From NCBI RefSeq assembly GCF_037392515.1, contig NC_090281.1:42632645-42696644 (forward strand): a stretch of 64,000 nt of DNA, given 5' to 3'. The translations under genes were made by a program, and so were the position numbers. The notes below the pieces were generated by a model. It worked only from the letters and a program-made list of their open reading frames with translations. It made no database searches and was not told the DNA's origin. Of this stretch, positions 1 through 12,928 are shown one piece after another. The stretch is from Haliotis asinina. Lineage: Eukaryota; Mollusca; Gastropoda; Lepetellida; Haliotidae. Positions within the stretch are counted from its first letter, which is position 1; each line of letters opens with the position of its first letter.

Positions 1-114
1 CAATATAGTAGGCACAAATGCTACGAGAAAAGTTACGATATCTTAGGCTTACAAGGGCTTTGTGAAACAGGGTTCAGGGCTATAGATTGCCAGATGCCAA
101 AGTTAGGTCACAGC
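1..114. other. unassigned left edge
   Basis: I see no gene, repeat or regulatory signal that can be supported in this short stretch at the window edge. Confidence 0.3.
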
Positions 115-1439
115 ACCAAGGACCATGGGGGATTATGATACGCTTGCAACTACCGTGGTACCCCAGCTGGATTTACACCATCCTTCTGGGTACCATCGAT
201 TTGTAAACAGTGAGGTCAAATGAATGAAATAGAAACGATTATAAACATGGAGGATGAAAAATAATACCAATGTTCTCTAGAGGATATTACGTTGCCACAA
301 GCACCTTTGAACATACAGCCAACAACAACTAAAGTTTTTTGCTTAATTCGTCCACCTTAAAATATTTACTTACTATTTATTTACACCATGTATTCATAGT
401 AAAATACATCGATGAAATCAATTTCTAACTGGGGGCTGATACTTAAAAGATTCTTCATGGATGAAACCTCAAACATATAATGTAAAAATCAATGCAGTCA
501 AGATAAGCATGCATGACTGTGCTTCTTTCATCACGAGGGATACAAAATGGAGAATCCTCACCTTTCAACATTAATTCACTAGTACATCCCGAATTGCCAG
601 TGAGACATTGTTATAACATGACTTCATGTCTGGACTTACAATCCATGTAGGTGTGTCCGATCGTTGTTCTAATGTCTAATTCATATGCACTTTGAATTTG
701 AGACGACTTTTAATAGATATAAGACCTTCAGGCATTTGGTCTAAATACTGGTATATGAGACGTAAATGTCATGTGATGGTCGAAACTTAAACTAGGCTTC
801 CTTTTCAACTTTATTTGGAGTACCATCTAAAGACAGATCTGAGCATTTATGTGTTTTATATTTGAATTCAAAGCCATTCTCAAGGGGCCGTTTATGAATG
901 TTATTTGGACACAATTGTAATTGGTGTGCATTTTCTACCACGAATCAAAGCCATAAAACAGTAAAGTAATCTACTATCAATAACCCGTCCATTGAGCTAT
1001 TTAATACTTTTGAGGGACTATATATTTATCAAATAAATAAAGTGACATACGAAATACTGTCTTGTGGAACCCCGATCCCGGTAATAGTGGTCAGACAGGG
1101 TTGATGTAGCTCGAAATTATCTGTCTGTTAAAAACTGTCTTTTAGAATGAGGCAAAGCAAGTAAAAAACTAAAAGCAAGTACTAGTAAATCTTTCAAAGC
1201 ACCAAAATACTGGTTGAAAAAGATTGATACAGCATGCTGCGTATTTACTATGGAATCAGTGATTCAAATCAAACCAAATGGTCGATAGTACTTTCAGTTT
1301 TGCAAAAATCATATTGACTCTTTGTTGTTATAGTATTGGTTTTCAAAAAAACATACCAGACGATTATTGACCATGTTTGTTTCGAGGGTTTTTGCAAGCC
1401 CAGCTATAGAAACAGTTTAACGAAATAGGTCGCGATAGT
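115..1439 (-). mobile_element. degraded LINE copy (I/Nimb-like family), 3' portion
   Basis: This is a decayed minus-strand fragment of the LINE family whose best copy lies at 46340-51983. Positions 115-240 resemble its 3' UTR ('CAGCTGGATTTACACCAT'). Positions 520-570 read as the C-terminal zinc motif (KGED-PFCIP-DE), and 600-660 match the stretch just before it. Positions 760-1440 read as the reverse-transcriptase palm and thumb. The RNase H and connection segments are missing, so the copy has an internal deletion. Frameshifts and stops are everywhere, so it is not coding. It abuts the 3' UTR of the next minus-strand copy. Identification is by comparing sequence inside this window. Confidence 0.7.
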
Positions 1440-2019
1440 TAGGTGGATCTGTATGATCCCGGTCATGGGGATTTACAGTGCCTCTGCTATCTTCATGGAC
1501 CCTAGCTGGATTTACACCGTCCCTTCAGCTCCTGGTGATTGTATGCAACTTTAGCCACAAATTAAAATGATAATAATACTACAAATAAAATGTTTAGGGA
1601 CTTGCGTTCCCTCTCAGGACAATAATTTTACAGTACTTCAACCTCCCTTGAAGATACCGCTTCTTACAATCTGAGTTACTAATATAAACTTCAAGTCATA
1701 AAATGTTTATCTATTTACAAATCAGTCAACAAATCTGATTCTTTTTAAAAAGTAATAATTAAATGAGAACTTACTTTGCTAAACAGATCCTTCACAGTTT
1801 GTGATTTATAATACTAATATCTATCCCTTGTGATGGAATATTCAACAGATGCAGAACTGAGGATCGTCGCCTTTTCAAAGATATTCATGAATATATGTTA
1901 TGTGGCCAATACGACATGATGACCTCTTCAAATATGGACTAAGTAGGTATAACTAACTTTGGGTTTTATTTCATGTAAAATATTGAGACCTACCTGCAGG
2001 GTATCCCACTTCGTCTGCG

Positions 2020-2415
2020 TCAGTTCACGGATCTAATCAGAGCTTGGTAATCAGAGAATGGAATAAGAAGTGGAGTCACGGATTTGTTCTGTGCTGCCTT
2101 GGCAGCAAGATCAGCCATCGTGTTTCCAGAAATGCCAACTTGGTTGGGTAACCAACAAAAGACAATGTTGTATTGGACAGTTGCAAGATCATTATACAAT
2201 TCAACAATTTGAAGTAAAAGTGGATGTTTGTAAGAAAGATTCTTAATCACCCGAAGGCACGAAAGTGACTGTGAATTGATTACATGCTGTTTGTATTCAG
2301 GGTGTTTTTTAATATATAATAAGGCGGTTACTATGGCGTTCTGGTAATCTAGAAGATACTGTTTTGAATCCAATGACAGTGGCTCAAGCCACTGCGACAC
2401 CATCTTTGGACCCAT
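2020..2415 (-). pseudogene. LINE RNase H domain fragment
   Basis: A 131-residue open stretch matches the RNase H domain of the LINE at 50650-51060. It keeps the fold region around 'LPNQVGISGNTMADLAAKAA', whose terminal Asp is an RNase H active-site position. In the better copy the equivalent catalytic segment reads YSDSLSCLQ; here it reads NSQSLSCLR, so that catalytic Asp is replaced by Gln. The usual LPSHVG histidine is also replaced (LPNQVG). Upstream on the minus strand the connection region continues at about 2420-2870 in broken frames. This is an inactive remnant. Confidence 0.8.
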
Positions 2416-4171
2416 CTGTAAATTTGGATTAATATGTATTATATTTACTTTTTACTTGATTATATTCTTTTGTTTATGTTGTAATTCATTAGTTTCGGAC
2501 TGTTTAAATGGTGTGAGTGTTAGATCAGCTTGTGGCCTAACCAGTTGCAAGGAGAAGAAAGATGAGAAGAAGAATTAGTTTTCAGGACAATGCCGGTAGC
2601 AGAAATAAATGCTTTAATCCTGTGTCCAAGGGGTGAAACAAGAGAAAGATTTTGGTGTATAAATCCTCATAGAGGGGATTAAAAACACCGTTATATGCAG
2701 GATTAGAATCGTTAGATTATAGTTTTATTATATACTGTCTTGATAATTTAATACGGCGTTGTGACGGTTTATCCACCTCGACGTAGAGACTGTCAACAGG
2801 AGAAGTTCTAATGGACCCAAGACAAAGTCTTACGCCTTGGTGGTAGACAGAGTCACGTAGTTTTAGGGTGCAGGTTTAGGTTTAGGGTTTGCCGGCTCCA
2901 CCACGAAGGTGCCATAATCAGGATTAGAGCACACCGAGGATCTATGTAAGTGAAGGATGATAGTTTGGTCTCCTCTCCACTTTCAACTGAAAACAACCTT
3001 TAACAAATAGAGTGCCTTCGAGCATTTGGTCTTATGTGATTAAGTATGTGGCAGGAAGGTTAAGATGTGAAACGAAAATAGGACCCAAGAACTTGGCCTT
3101 TGATGGGTGTGCCATCTAAAAATAGTTCAGGATCTGTATGTGGTTTATACTTACGGCAGAAATGTGTACATATAGTTTTGTATTAAGAATTTAAAGCCAT
3201 TTTCAATACACCATTTATCTATTTTGTTTAAACGCAACTGCAGTTGCCATTCAATAGTATTCATATTTTTACCACGACAAGAAATATTAAAATCCACGAA
3301 AAGTGATCCATTGATTGACCCTTGATAAGCTGTTGATTTTAATACTAAACAATGTGACAAAATACTGTCTTGTCTGACACGCTGATTCTGATTCTAATGA
3401 TCAGAAAGGGTAGAAGCCATTTGGACTTGAAATTGTCTGTCAGTTAAAAACTCGGCTATAAACTGAGGTAACGGCCCCGTAAACCAAAAGCATGTAAGTC
3501 TTTTAAAATGCCGTGCTTCCATGTTTTCTAAATCGAAAAAAGATTGACACTGCATGTTGCTTGTTAAGAAGGGCGTCCTTAACAAATGACTCCAGTCAAT
3601 GGTATCGCGATAGTTGTGAAAACCAAACTGAATATTTGTGATTAAACTATATTTGACTCATAATGCCAAGTTAATCTGTTGTTGAAGATGCGTTTCATTT
3701 GTTTGCAAAGGCAGCTAGTCAAGGAAACGGGTCGATCATTAGAGGGATCAGTATGGTCACGGACAGATTTGGGTGTTGGTACAACAATAGCATCACGCCA
3801 GGATGAAGTAAATTTATGAGATGTCCAAATGTCATCAATGAATATTCAAGAGTGTCTTTAAACAGGACTAAGGCAAATGTATCAGGAGTTGATAATGAAG
3901 GTTATCAGCTACTGTAGCAGCATTGCGAGCTTGTGCAAACACATTATGAAGCTTACGAATAGAAAAAACATTCATTATAGTCTTCCCCTTATACGAATGA
4001 AAAATGATTTTGTTCTTTTCCTGCTGTTTTTTTTTCGGTATTTTTGAAATTTAGGAAGATAGTCAGACGAGGGAGAGTGTTTTGCAAGAGCTTTGCCTAA
4101 TTTGCTAGCAATATCAGATGTGTTAACAACTGATCTCCAGTATTGAAATGATGTATGCTTGATTTGGTACC

Positions 4172-4546
4172 TTAACCTTTAATTTTCTGGGTCATATTCC
4201 ATGCTTCGGACATCGGCCTGCGTGAATTTAATTTCGAAACATATTTTTGCCAAGACTGACGCTTATTTTGCTTAAAAGTATGCCGCGCTTTGGCATTTAA
4301 AATTTTATATGTATTTAAATTACGCGCCACTGGGCGGCGACGGAAATAGTGTTCGGCTTTTTTCCGTGCCTTCCTAGCTTGTTTACAGTCATTATTAAAC
4401 CACAGTTTACGTACATGTGGATTTATAGAGGACTTACGGATACATTCAACGGCTATTTTGTTTTGCTCAGAGATTAACTGCACTGAATCAGGGGCATCAA
4501 TAAAACGATCAGGAATTAATCTGTCCATACAGAGTAACGTGAACAA
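4172..4546 (-). pseudogene. LINE endonuclease/RT linker fragment
   Basis: The 124-residue open stretch aligns residue by residue with the linker at 49040-49270 of the younger LINE: both carry a 'KQARKARKKAE-YF' stretch followed by 'ILNAKAR-TFKQNKRQSW'. It is useful as a reference because it shows the frame that the younger copy lost between endonuclease and reverse transcriptase. It continues toward 4740 as the endonuclease C-terminus (YSSLDLSLPD, then LLSEFKWSVHNDL) in the same strand. Not an independent gene. Confidence 0.8.
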
Positions 4547-4735
4547 AGGCCAGTTAGTTTTACTGAAGTTCCGTCTTGCCGTTGAAGGGATATCAGCTGG
4601 AGTTATTGCATGGAGAAAATTATCACTGCCACACAGATCATTGTGAACCGACCATTTGAATTCGCTTAACAGATCTTTGTCAGGGAGAGATAAATCTAGA
4701 GAAGAATATGTTTCCGTTCCAGGGTATAATATAAG

Positions 4736-5123
4736 TTATCACATCGTGTCGAGGGAAATACGGGGTTTTATCAGTCCCGAGTAAGGTTGTAAAACCCCGT
4801 ATTTCCCTCGACACGATGTGATAACGCATTTATCTAGCTGAATGTTATCACTAAATCAAAACAAAACAACACGCATCGAATCGACTTGCTGCCAAGTTGA
4901 CACCAGCTGATCGTTTGACCTCAATGCACCGCACGTTAGTAAAGGCTTGTCGATGCACGCTTTTCTCACTTCGCGTCGTCACCGAGGCGTAGCGGGATTA
5001 TATGACTTCGCAGCGGGAGTATACGACTTTTATACTCCCGCTGGCGGATCATGATGAATGTGCATGGACTTTTATCAGAGTCACGTGGACCAATCAAAAC
5101 TCGACATTCTTACATAGGGCTAG
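4736..5123. mobile_element. 388-bp foldback insert with 36-bp perfect hairpin
   Basis: The minus-strand LINE endonuclease is continuous on both sides of this segment, so it is an insertion. The flanks carry ATAAG at 4731-4735 and again at 5124-5128, a likely 5-bp target-site duplication. Near one end lies a perfect inverted repeat, arms 4735-4770 and 4790-4825 with a 19-base loop. A second, shorter perfect repeat (AGCGGGAGTATA) has arms 5012-5023 and 5031-5042. No coding capacity and no terminal inverted repeat were seen. The superfamily is not known to me. Confidence 0.65.
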
Positions 5124-5320
5124 ATAAGTATGGTTTTGAGTTTTCGGTGAATATACATACTTCGTTGTTTGAAATGAAATCTTCTAGTATCTGTTTGAAC
5201 AGAACTACCCCAAAGTGCATTATGGTCTTTAAAGTCACCCATAATGATGCATGTTGGGGAGCTGGTCATAAATAGTGTGCGAATTGTGAACAATGATAGT
5301 GTGATGTGTTTCAAAAATAC

Positions 5321-6375
5321 TGCTTTTACCCCGCACTAAGAGTCAACATTGACGATGTTCTGTGGAATCCATCCTGCAACACCAGGGCTACAAAGATGTG
5401 AAATACACACATGGATAGTCACAAAATGCTAAGCTTGTTTGACGACCTATTACATATGTTTTGAGAAATTCAGAATCCATATCACTTGACTGACCTATGA
5501 TCCACCTTCTTTCGGCATAGCATTTTAGTAATAATTGATTACACCGGTACATTCTATACATGATTTTGTTTAAGTTACATTTGCTTGCAAGTCTCAAGAT
5601 TCTGAAACCGTCAATACACCGACATCATCATTTTGTATATACCATACTTCAGTCACAGAACGATTCATAGTACCGGATCGAAATGATATATCATGGTTTT
5701 AATTGGATTACGATTGCTTGTTGCTTTCCTTGTCATATGAAGATGGGGAAAAAAGTATGTGAAGTACTGAACGCAAACAAAGTTCAAATATAAAGAGGCC
5801 TGACATGTCCTGTTAAACATGTTCCACTGACCGTTTCCATGAAATGAAACTATAAGCTGAATACACTCACTTTTCTTTGAGGTTTGATATATCAACACAT
5901 TGAACAATGGTTACAGTGTCACTTCTTGTTGGACCGGAACTCTATTCTGTTGTTCAAAAGATAGTCTCTTCGTGTCTTTCACGCAAATGCAAGCTCGTCG
6001 AGTTTAAGTGTTCTTCCTTTACTATTAGAACTATTGTGACGTTGTATTGTGATGTCAAGACAAAAGTGACGTCATGACAGTCTGTTTAACTGAAATCTAT
6101 ATATATAGTTGAACAGAATATGATGAGATTCCTCCATGGATACTTGATATAACACATATAAAGCTGGTTATATCATGAATACCACATAAGTTAACCTAAC
6201 TAATAGTGAATCTTAAAGATCTATCCCAAATAAACTAACACGAAGTAAGCAAATCATTATTCATTGCTAACAGAACTTAAACCAAAAAAGTCTTTCACTG
6301 CCGACAGCGCTTCCACAACACAAACTTTTTGACAACTGATTGTCCCAATTATATCACTGCTTGCTATCTTGACTA
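5321..6375. other. gene-free stretch before the satellite
   Basis: AT-rich sequence with only short chance reading frames. No coding exon, SINE or LINE segment is recognisable. It ends at the first diverged satellite unit. Confidence 0.4.
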
Positions 6376-9300
6376 CGTCACTACAACCAGTCATCCCGAC
6401 TACTATCATAATTATAACCAATTTCAAGATTGTTCAAGAATTTGGGGGGCATTGTCAAGTTACAGTTATGATCAAGAATATATTAACGTCACCACAACCA
6501 GTCATCCCGACTATTGTTATAATTATAACACTGTTCAAGATTGTTCAAGAATTTTGGGGCATTGTCAAGTTACAGTTATGATCAAGAATATATTAACGTC
6601 ACCACAACCAGTCATCCCGACTATTGTTATAATTATAACACTGTTCAAGATTGTTCAAGAATTTGGGGGCATTATCAAGTTACAGTTATGATCAAGAATA
6701 TATTAACGTCACCACAACCAGTCATCCCGACTACTGTTATAATTATAACACTGTTCAAGGTTGTTCAAGAATTTGGGGGCATTGTCAAGTTACAGTTATG
6801 ATCAAGAATATATTAACGTCACCACAACCAGTCATCCCGACTATTGTTATAATTATAACACTGTTCAAGGTTGTTCAAGAATTTGGGGGCATTGTCAAGT
6901 TACAGTTATGATCAAGAATATATTAACGTCACCACAACCAGTCATCCCGACTATTGTTATAATTATAACACTGTTCAAGGTTGTTCAAGAATTTGGGGGC
7001 ATTGTCAAGTTACAGTTATGATCAAGAATATATTAACGTCACCACAACCAGTCATCCCGACTATTGTTATAATTATAACACTGTTCAAGGTTGTTCAAGA
7101 ATTTGGGGGCATTGTCAAGTTACAGTTATGATCAAGAATATATTAACGTCACCACAACCAGTCATCCCGACTATTGTTATAATTATAACACTGTTCAAGG
7201 TTGTTCAAGAATTTGGGGGCATTGTCAAGTTACAGTTATGATCAAGAATATATTAACGTCACCACAACCAGTCATCCCGACTATTGTTATAATTATAACA
7301 CTGTTCAAGGTTGTTCAAGAATTTGGGGGGCATTGTCAAGTTACAGTTATGATCAAGAATATATTAACGTCACCACAACCAGTCATCCCGACTATTGTTA
7401 TAATTATAACACTGTTCAAGGTTGTTCAAGAATTTGGGGGCATTATCAAGTTACAGTTATGATCAAGAATATAGTAACGTCACCACAACCAGTCATCCCG
7501 ACTATTGTTATAATTATAACACTGTTCAAGGTTGTTCAAGAATTTGGGGGCATTGTCAAGTTACAGTTATGATCAAGAATATAGTAACGTCACCACAACC
7601 AGTCATCCCGACTATTGTTATAATTATAACACTGTTCAAGGTTGTTCAAGAATTTGGGGGCATTATCAAGTTACAGTTATGATCAAGAATATAGTAACGT
7701 CACCACAACCAGTCATCCCGACTATTGTTATAATTATAACACTGTTCAAGGTTGTTCAAGAATTTGGGGGCATTGTCAAGTTACAGTTATGATCAAGAAT
7801 ATAGTAACGTCACCACAACCAGTCATCCCGACTATTGTTATAATTATAACACTGTTCAAGGTTGTTCAAGAATTTGGGGGCATTATCAAGTTACAGTTAT
7901 GATCAAGAATATATTAACGTCACCACAACCAGTTATCCCGACTATTGTTATAATTATAACACTGTTCAAGGTTGTTCAAGAATTTGGGGGCATTATCAAG
8001 TTACAGTTATGATCAAGAATATATTAACGTCACCACAACCAGTCATCCCGACTATTGTTATAATTATAACACTGTTCAAGGTTGTTCAAGAATTTGGGGG
8101 CATTGTCAAGTTACAGTTATGATCAAGAATATATTAACGTCACCACAACCAGTCATCCCGACTATTGTCATAATTATAACACTGTTCAAGGTTGTTCAAG
8201 AATTTGGGGGCATTATCAAGTTACAGTTATGATCAAGAATATATTAACGTCACCACAACCAGTCATCCCGACTATTGTTATAATTATAACACTGTTCAAG
8301 GTTGTTCAAGAATTTGGGGGCATTGTCAAGTTACAGTTATGATCAAGAATATATTAACGTCACCACAACCAGTTATCCCGACTATTGTTATAATTATAAC
8401 ACTGTTCAAGATTGTTCAAGAATTTGGGGGCATTATCAAGTTACAGTTATGATCAAGAATATATTAACGTCACCACAACCAGTCATCCCGACTATTGTTA
8501 TAATTATAACACTGTTCAAGATTGTTCAAGAATTTTGGGGCATTGTCAAGTTACAGTTATGATCAAGAATATATTAACGTCACCACAACCAGTCATCCCG
8601 ACTATTGTTATAATTATAACACTGTTCAAGGTTGTTCAAGAATTTGGGGGCATTATCAAGTTACAGTTATGATCAAGAATATATTAACGTCACCACAACC
8701 AGTTATCCCGACTATTGTTATAATTATGACACTGTTCAAGGTTGTTCAAGAATTTGGGGGCATTGTCAAGTTACAGTTATGATCAAGAATATATTAACGT
8801 CACCACAACCAGTCATCCCGACTATTGTTATAATTATAACACTGTTCAAGGTTGTTCAAGAATTTGGGGGCATTGTCAAGTTACAGTTATGATCAAGAAT
8901 ATATTAACGTCACCACAACCAGTTATCCCGACTATTGTTATAATTATAACACTGTTCAAGGTTGTTCAAGAATTTGGGGGCATTATCAAGTTACAGTTAT
9001 GATCAAGAATATAGTAACGTCACCACAACCAGTCATCCCGACTATTGTTATAATTATAACACTGTTCAAGATTGTTCAAGAATTTGGGGGCATTATCAAG
9101 TTACAGTTATGATCAAGAATATATTAACGTCACCACAACCAGTCATCCCGACTATTGTTATAATTATAACACTGTTCAAGATTGTTCAAGAATTTGGGGG
9201 CATTGTCAAGTTACAGTTATGATCAAGAATATATTAACGTCACCACAACCAGTCATCCCGACTATTGTTATAATTATAACACTGTTCAAGATTGTTCAAG

Positions 9301-10562
9301 AATTTGGGGGCATTGTCAAGTTACAGTTATGATCAAGAATATATTAACGTCACCACAACCAGTCATCCCGACTATTGTTATAATTATAACACTGTTCAAG
9401 ATTGTTCAAGAATTTGGGGGCATTGTCAAGTTACAGTTATGATCAAGAATATATTAACGTCACCACAACCAGTCATCCCGACTATTGTTATAATTATAAC
9501 ACTGTTCAAGATTGTTCAAGAATTTGGGGGCATTGTCAAGTTACAGTTATGATCAAGAATATATTAACGTCACCACAACCAGTCATCCCGACTATTGTTA
9601 TAATTATAACACTGTTCAAGGTTGTTCAAGAATTTGGGGGCATTATCAAGTTACAGTTATGATCAAGAATATAGTAACGTCACCACAACCAGTCATCCCG
9701 ACTATTGTTATAATTATAACACTGTTCAAGGTTGTTCAAGAATTTGGGGGCATTATCAAGTTACAGTTATGATCAAGAATATAGTAACGTCACCACAACC
9801 AGTCATCCCGACTATTGTTATAATTATAACACTGTTCAAGATTGTTCAAGAATTTGGGGGGCATTATCAAGTTACAGTTATGATCAAGAATATAGTAACG
9901 TCACCACAACCAGTCATCCCGACTATTGTTATAATTATAACACTGTTCAAGGTTGTTCAAGAATTTGGGGGCATTATCAAGTTACAGTTATGATCAAGAA
10001 TATATTAACGTCACCACAACCAGTCATCCCGACTATTGTTATAATTATAACACTGTTCAAGGTTGTTCAAGAATTTGGGGGCATTATCAAGTTACAGTTA
10101 TGATCAAGAATATATTAACGTCACCACAACCAGTCATCCCGACTATTGTTATAATTATAACACTGTTCAAGGTTGTTCAAGAATTTGGGGGGCATTATCA
10201 AGTTACAGTTATGATCAAGAATATATTAACGTCACCACAACCGGTCATCCCGACTATTGTTATAATTATGACACTGTTCAAGGTTGTTCAAGAATTTGGG
10301 GGGCATTATCAAGTTACAGTTATGATCAAGAATATATTAACGTCACCACAACCAGTCATCCCGACTATTGTTATAATTATAACACTGTTCAAGGTTGTTC
10401 AAGAATTTTGGGGCATTGTCAAGTTACAGTTATGATCAAGAATATATTAACGTCACCACAACCAGTCATCCCGACTATTGTTATAATTATAACACTGTTC
10501 AAGGTTGTTCAAGAATTTGGGGGCATTGTCAAGTTACAGTTATGATCAAGAATATATTAACG
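6376..10562 (+). repeat. 110-bp satellite array, about 38 units
   Basis: A head-to-tail array with a 110-bp period; several units are 111 bp because of one extra G in the G-run (for example near 6449, 7325, 10190 and 10300). Every unit contains CGTCACCACAACCAGTCATC and an AT-rich palindrome-like TATAATTATA. The first unit is diverged; the array ends abruptly after TTAACG at 10562. Units differ at a few diagnostic sites (ATATT/ATAGT, CATTGTC/CATTATC, CAAGG/CAAGA, GTCATCC/GTTATCC), and the variants occur in blocks. Because 110 is 2 modulo 3, overlapping 86-residue frames appear in every unit; these are artefacts, not genes. Confidence 0.97.
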
Positions 10563-11209
10563 ACCCAGGTCCATAACACAGTTTCTGTAAACGTATTTTG
10601 AAGGTGAACTTGAGTTTCTTATTCTATACTGTACATTACCTGTTAGTGGATATGCTGTGCTGCATTTTACCTGTAAGTGGAAAGACTATTACATCTACAA
10701 AGTATGTTTCTTTGCTTCACAATCATCTGCAGCACTTTTTTCTTTGAATTTATCAGCTCCCAATATTTCAGTTACATAAAAAGAATTGCACAAATTGCGG
10801 TATCAAACGCCTTAACAATTTATCTTAAGGAAGTGATTAAACATTTGAAGATATTTTCGAATGCCATATGCAATTTTCTTAGCAGCGTTATTCAGTTGGG
10901 GAGACCAGGGTTATAAACGTGCTAATAAAAGACCCAAATATTTGGAAGACGAGACAACACCATATTCAGTGGATGTTATCATTACCTCACCGATGTCACC
11001 CAGTTTCCCGGGTATGCCAGGTGCATATAAGTCTTGCTATGCCCTTTAATTATCTGCAGTTATTGCAGTTACTGGCCAAATATGGTAATGATATTTCTAT
11101 TTCTATTTCTATGACAGTGAATGCCTTTATGGTGTTCCAAGAGAACAATCATAGAGAATTTGACAGTAACTAAACAGAGGATAAACGTGACGACTCACAC
11201 CTATTTCAG
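10563..11209. other. gene-free stretch after the satellite
   Basis: Short open frames only, with no codon or domain signal. It leads into a splice-acceptor-like CTATTTCAG at 11201-11209. Confidence 0.35.
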
Positions 11210-11340
11210 TCTACTGCAATGCAACTATCAACGGCACTTGAGTCTCAATCTGGTGGTTACGACAGCCACGGGTACTGCACCTACACCATCAACACCCCTA
11301 GTCCTGGAGAACTTCTCTTCAACTTACCCTTCGTTGACAG
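11210..11340 (+). pseudogene. CUB-domain pseudo-exon
   Basis: After an acceptor-like CTATTTCAG the sequence reads YCNATINGT, then after a one-base shift near 11235-11240 ESQSGGYDSHGYCTYTIN followed by PSPGELLFNLPFVD. This parallels the start of the second CUB exon of the gene downstream (CNYDTNALEG, GYGFYANNDYCRI). Cysteine spacing and the G-Y-x(4-5)-YC pattern agree with a CUB domain. The extra base breaks the frame and the second half of the domain is missing. It is in the same orientation as the intact gene, so it is probably a leftover of a tandem duplicate. It could instead be a diverged exon with a sequencing error. Confidence 0.55.
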
Positions 11341-11689
11341 GCTTTCACAATTTAAGTTGAATTTTCTGGTTTCGTTGAAGGGCACTAAGTTTATTTTGCA
11401 TGATTAAGATCAGTGAAGAAGCATGCTGATGATGAACACATCGCATAACAATGGACACATTGCTTCATATGTCCTCACACCAGTGCACCAGCATAAAGAC
11501 GGTGAACATAGTTCACGATGACACTGTCACAGCTGTGAAGCAGCATACAAGTGATGAAGAAATTGCTGGATGATGCCCTCACAGCGTTGTAGCATTATGC
11601 AGATGTCTACCAGCATGTAACATACACCATACGTGACGCAGACATTATTACATGGCCATACATTGTTTTAAATCATTCTGTATTGTTTG

Positions 11690-12085
11690 TCCTCCACAGC
11701 GGGTACGTAAGTCCCCACAGAGTCAAAGTTAATTTATAACTACAAATATTGTCTAATCACAGCATATGTGTTATTTTAAGTTATGGTTAAATTCATGTAA
11801 AACTGCTAAAAGCTGGCGGGATGGTGTAAATCCAGCAAGGGTCCATGCAGGAAGAAAATGAACTGTAAGTCCCCGTGGTCCAGAGCATGGTAATGTACCT
11901 TCAGTTGTTGGCAATCTGTGGTCTGTTTCTTTTGTCTGTGATGAACTATCTGTTTTACTGTCCTTAGTTGACAGATTTTTTATAATTTACCTACAATTAC
12001 ATACTTCTAAATGCCTAACAGCTTGTAAAAATATAACTTGATATAGTCATTGTACGGCTGAAATACTGCCAGTGTGACTGAACAT
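11690..12085 (+). mobile_element. LINE 3' UTR fragment
   Basis: Matches the 3' UTR of the LINE at 51540-51960 in order: GGTACGTAAGTCCC, 'GGTGTAAATCCAGCAAGG', 'CATGCAGGAAG', 'TAAGTCCCCGTGG', 'CCTTCAGTTGTTGGC' and finally GGCTGAAATACTGCC followed by GTGTGAC. It is 5'-truncated, as expected for LINE insertions. It lacks the (ACTC)n tail. Confidence 0.75.
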
Positions 12086-12928
12086 GTGAAGTCATTCACT
12101 AAATTATTCTGTAACTGATCAACAGTGTATTAATTAAAAGATAGCTAATGAACTTGTGGATGTGAACCAACTTTCATTCATGTGGTCAAACAACAGACTT
12201 TTACGGTCTGCAGTATATTCATTAACATACTTCATTTGAAGTACTTCAAAAGCGAGTGTACACGTGGACATTGGATTTGATTGAACACACAAAATGTAAA
12301 CGTTACCAAAATGTAATAGTCGAAACCCCGTCGTCAAAGGACTGTAGTATCATTACTTTCAAGACGACACTGCAGATCCATATCAGATACATCACAAGAA
12401 AATAATCATTTCTGGTTTGTTTCAACCACATGTTCCACCTCAGATAGTACATTATATAATAAGGCATAACAGAGAAGTTACATGCAACGTGCATAGACAT
12501 TCCAACTGCATTTTTCCAAATTTGTTTTGTCACATATACACGAACAAAGACAATATACTAACCTCCAATTGTTCGTCGTTCGTGAGTGACACATGTCTGA
12601 TGTCAGATGATTGCTGGTTTCTAATCACGTCAACATATTAAATCTGCAAAGGTATTGCAGTAGTGACGTTCAGCGAATGTCATTTTTCTGCAGATGGACT
12701 TTCTGGTAAGTAGGTGGACACATGGCTTGCAGGTGATTATACGCAATGTACTTAAGTTCAACGTGTACATCTCTGTGTACGTTCAGCCTCCTTCCCACAT
12801 CACCCGAATTATAGATAATCAATTTAAACACTGTAACTAGGTGGGTGGTCTACAGATGATCACACTTTCGACACCTACTCAGCATCTACATAATCAATAT
12901 GAACTTTCGATACTCGAAACTAAAATAC
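12086..12928. other. upstream region of the CUB gene
   Basis: No exon, repeat or mobile element recognised. It would include the distal promoter of the CUB gene that starts at 12973. Confidence 0.35.

Larger units (their letters stand above)
1440..5320 (-). mobile_element. degraded LINE copy (I/Nimb-like), 3' UTR through endonuclease
   Basis: Reading on the minus strand, this copy runs from the endonuclease core (about 5260-5190) through endonuclease end (4740-4550), EN/RT linker (4546-4172), reverse transcriptase (about 4160-2900), RT-RNase H connection (about 2870-2420), RNase H (2415-2020) and 3' UTR (about 2000-1440). It is important because it keeps the connection segment that the younger copy at 46-52 kb has lost. 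The endonuclease is interrupted by a 388-bp insert at 4736-5123. Many frameshifts show it is dead. A short run of TTTAGG-like units near 2870-2895 lies inside it and looks incidental. Confidence 0.82.

Noticed and set aside
2870..2895. Interstitial telomere-like TTTAGG run
   Set aside because: Only two or three imperfect units within a decayed LINE; too short to mean anything.
6376..10562. CRISPR array
   Set aside because: Units are contiguous repeats without unique spacers, in animal DNA.
6329..10601. More than 35 overlapping frames of 86-160 codons
   Set aside because: They repeat every 110 bp because the satellite unit lacks stops in some frames; there is no codon structure and no start context.
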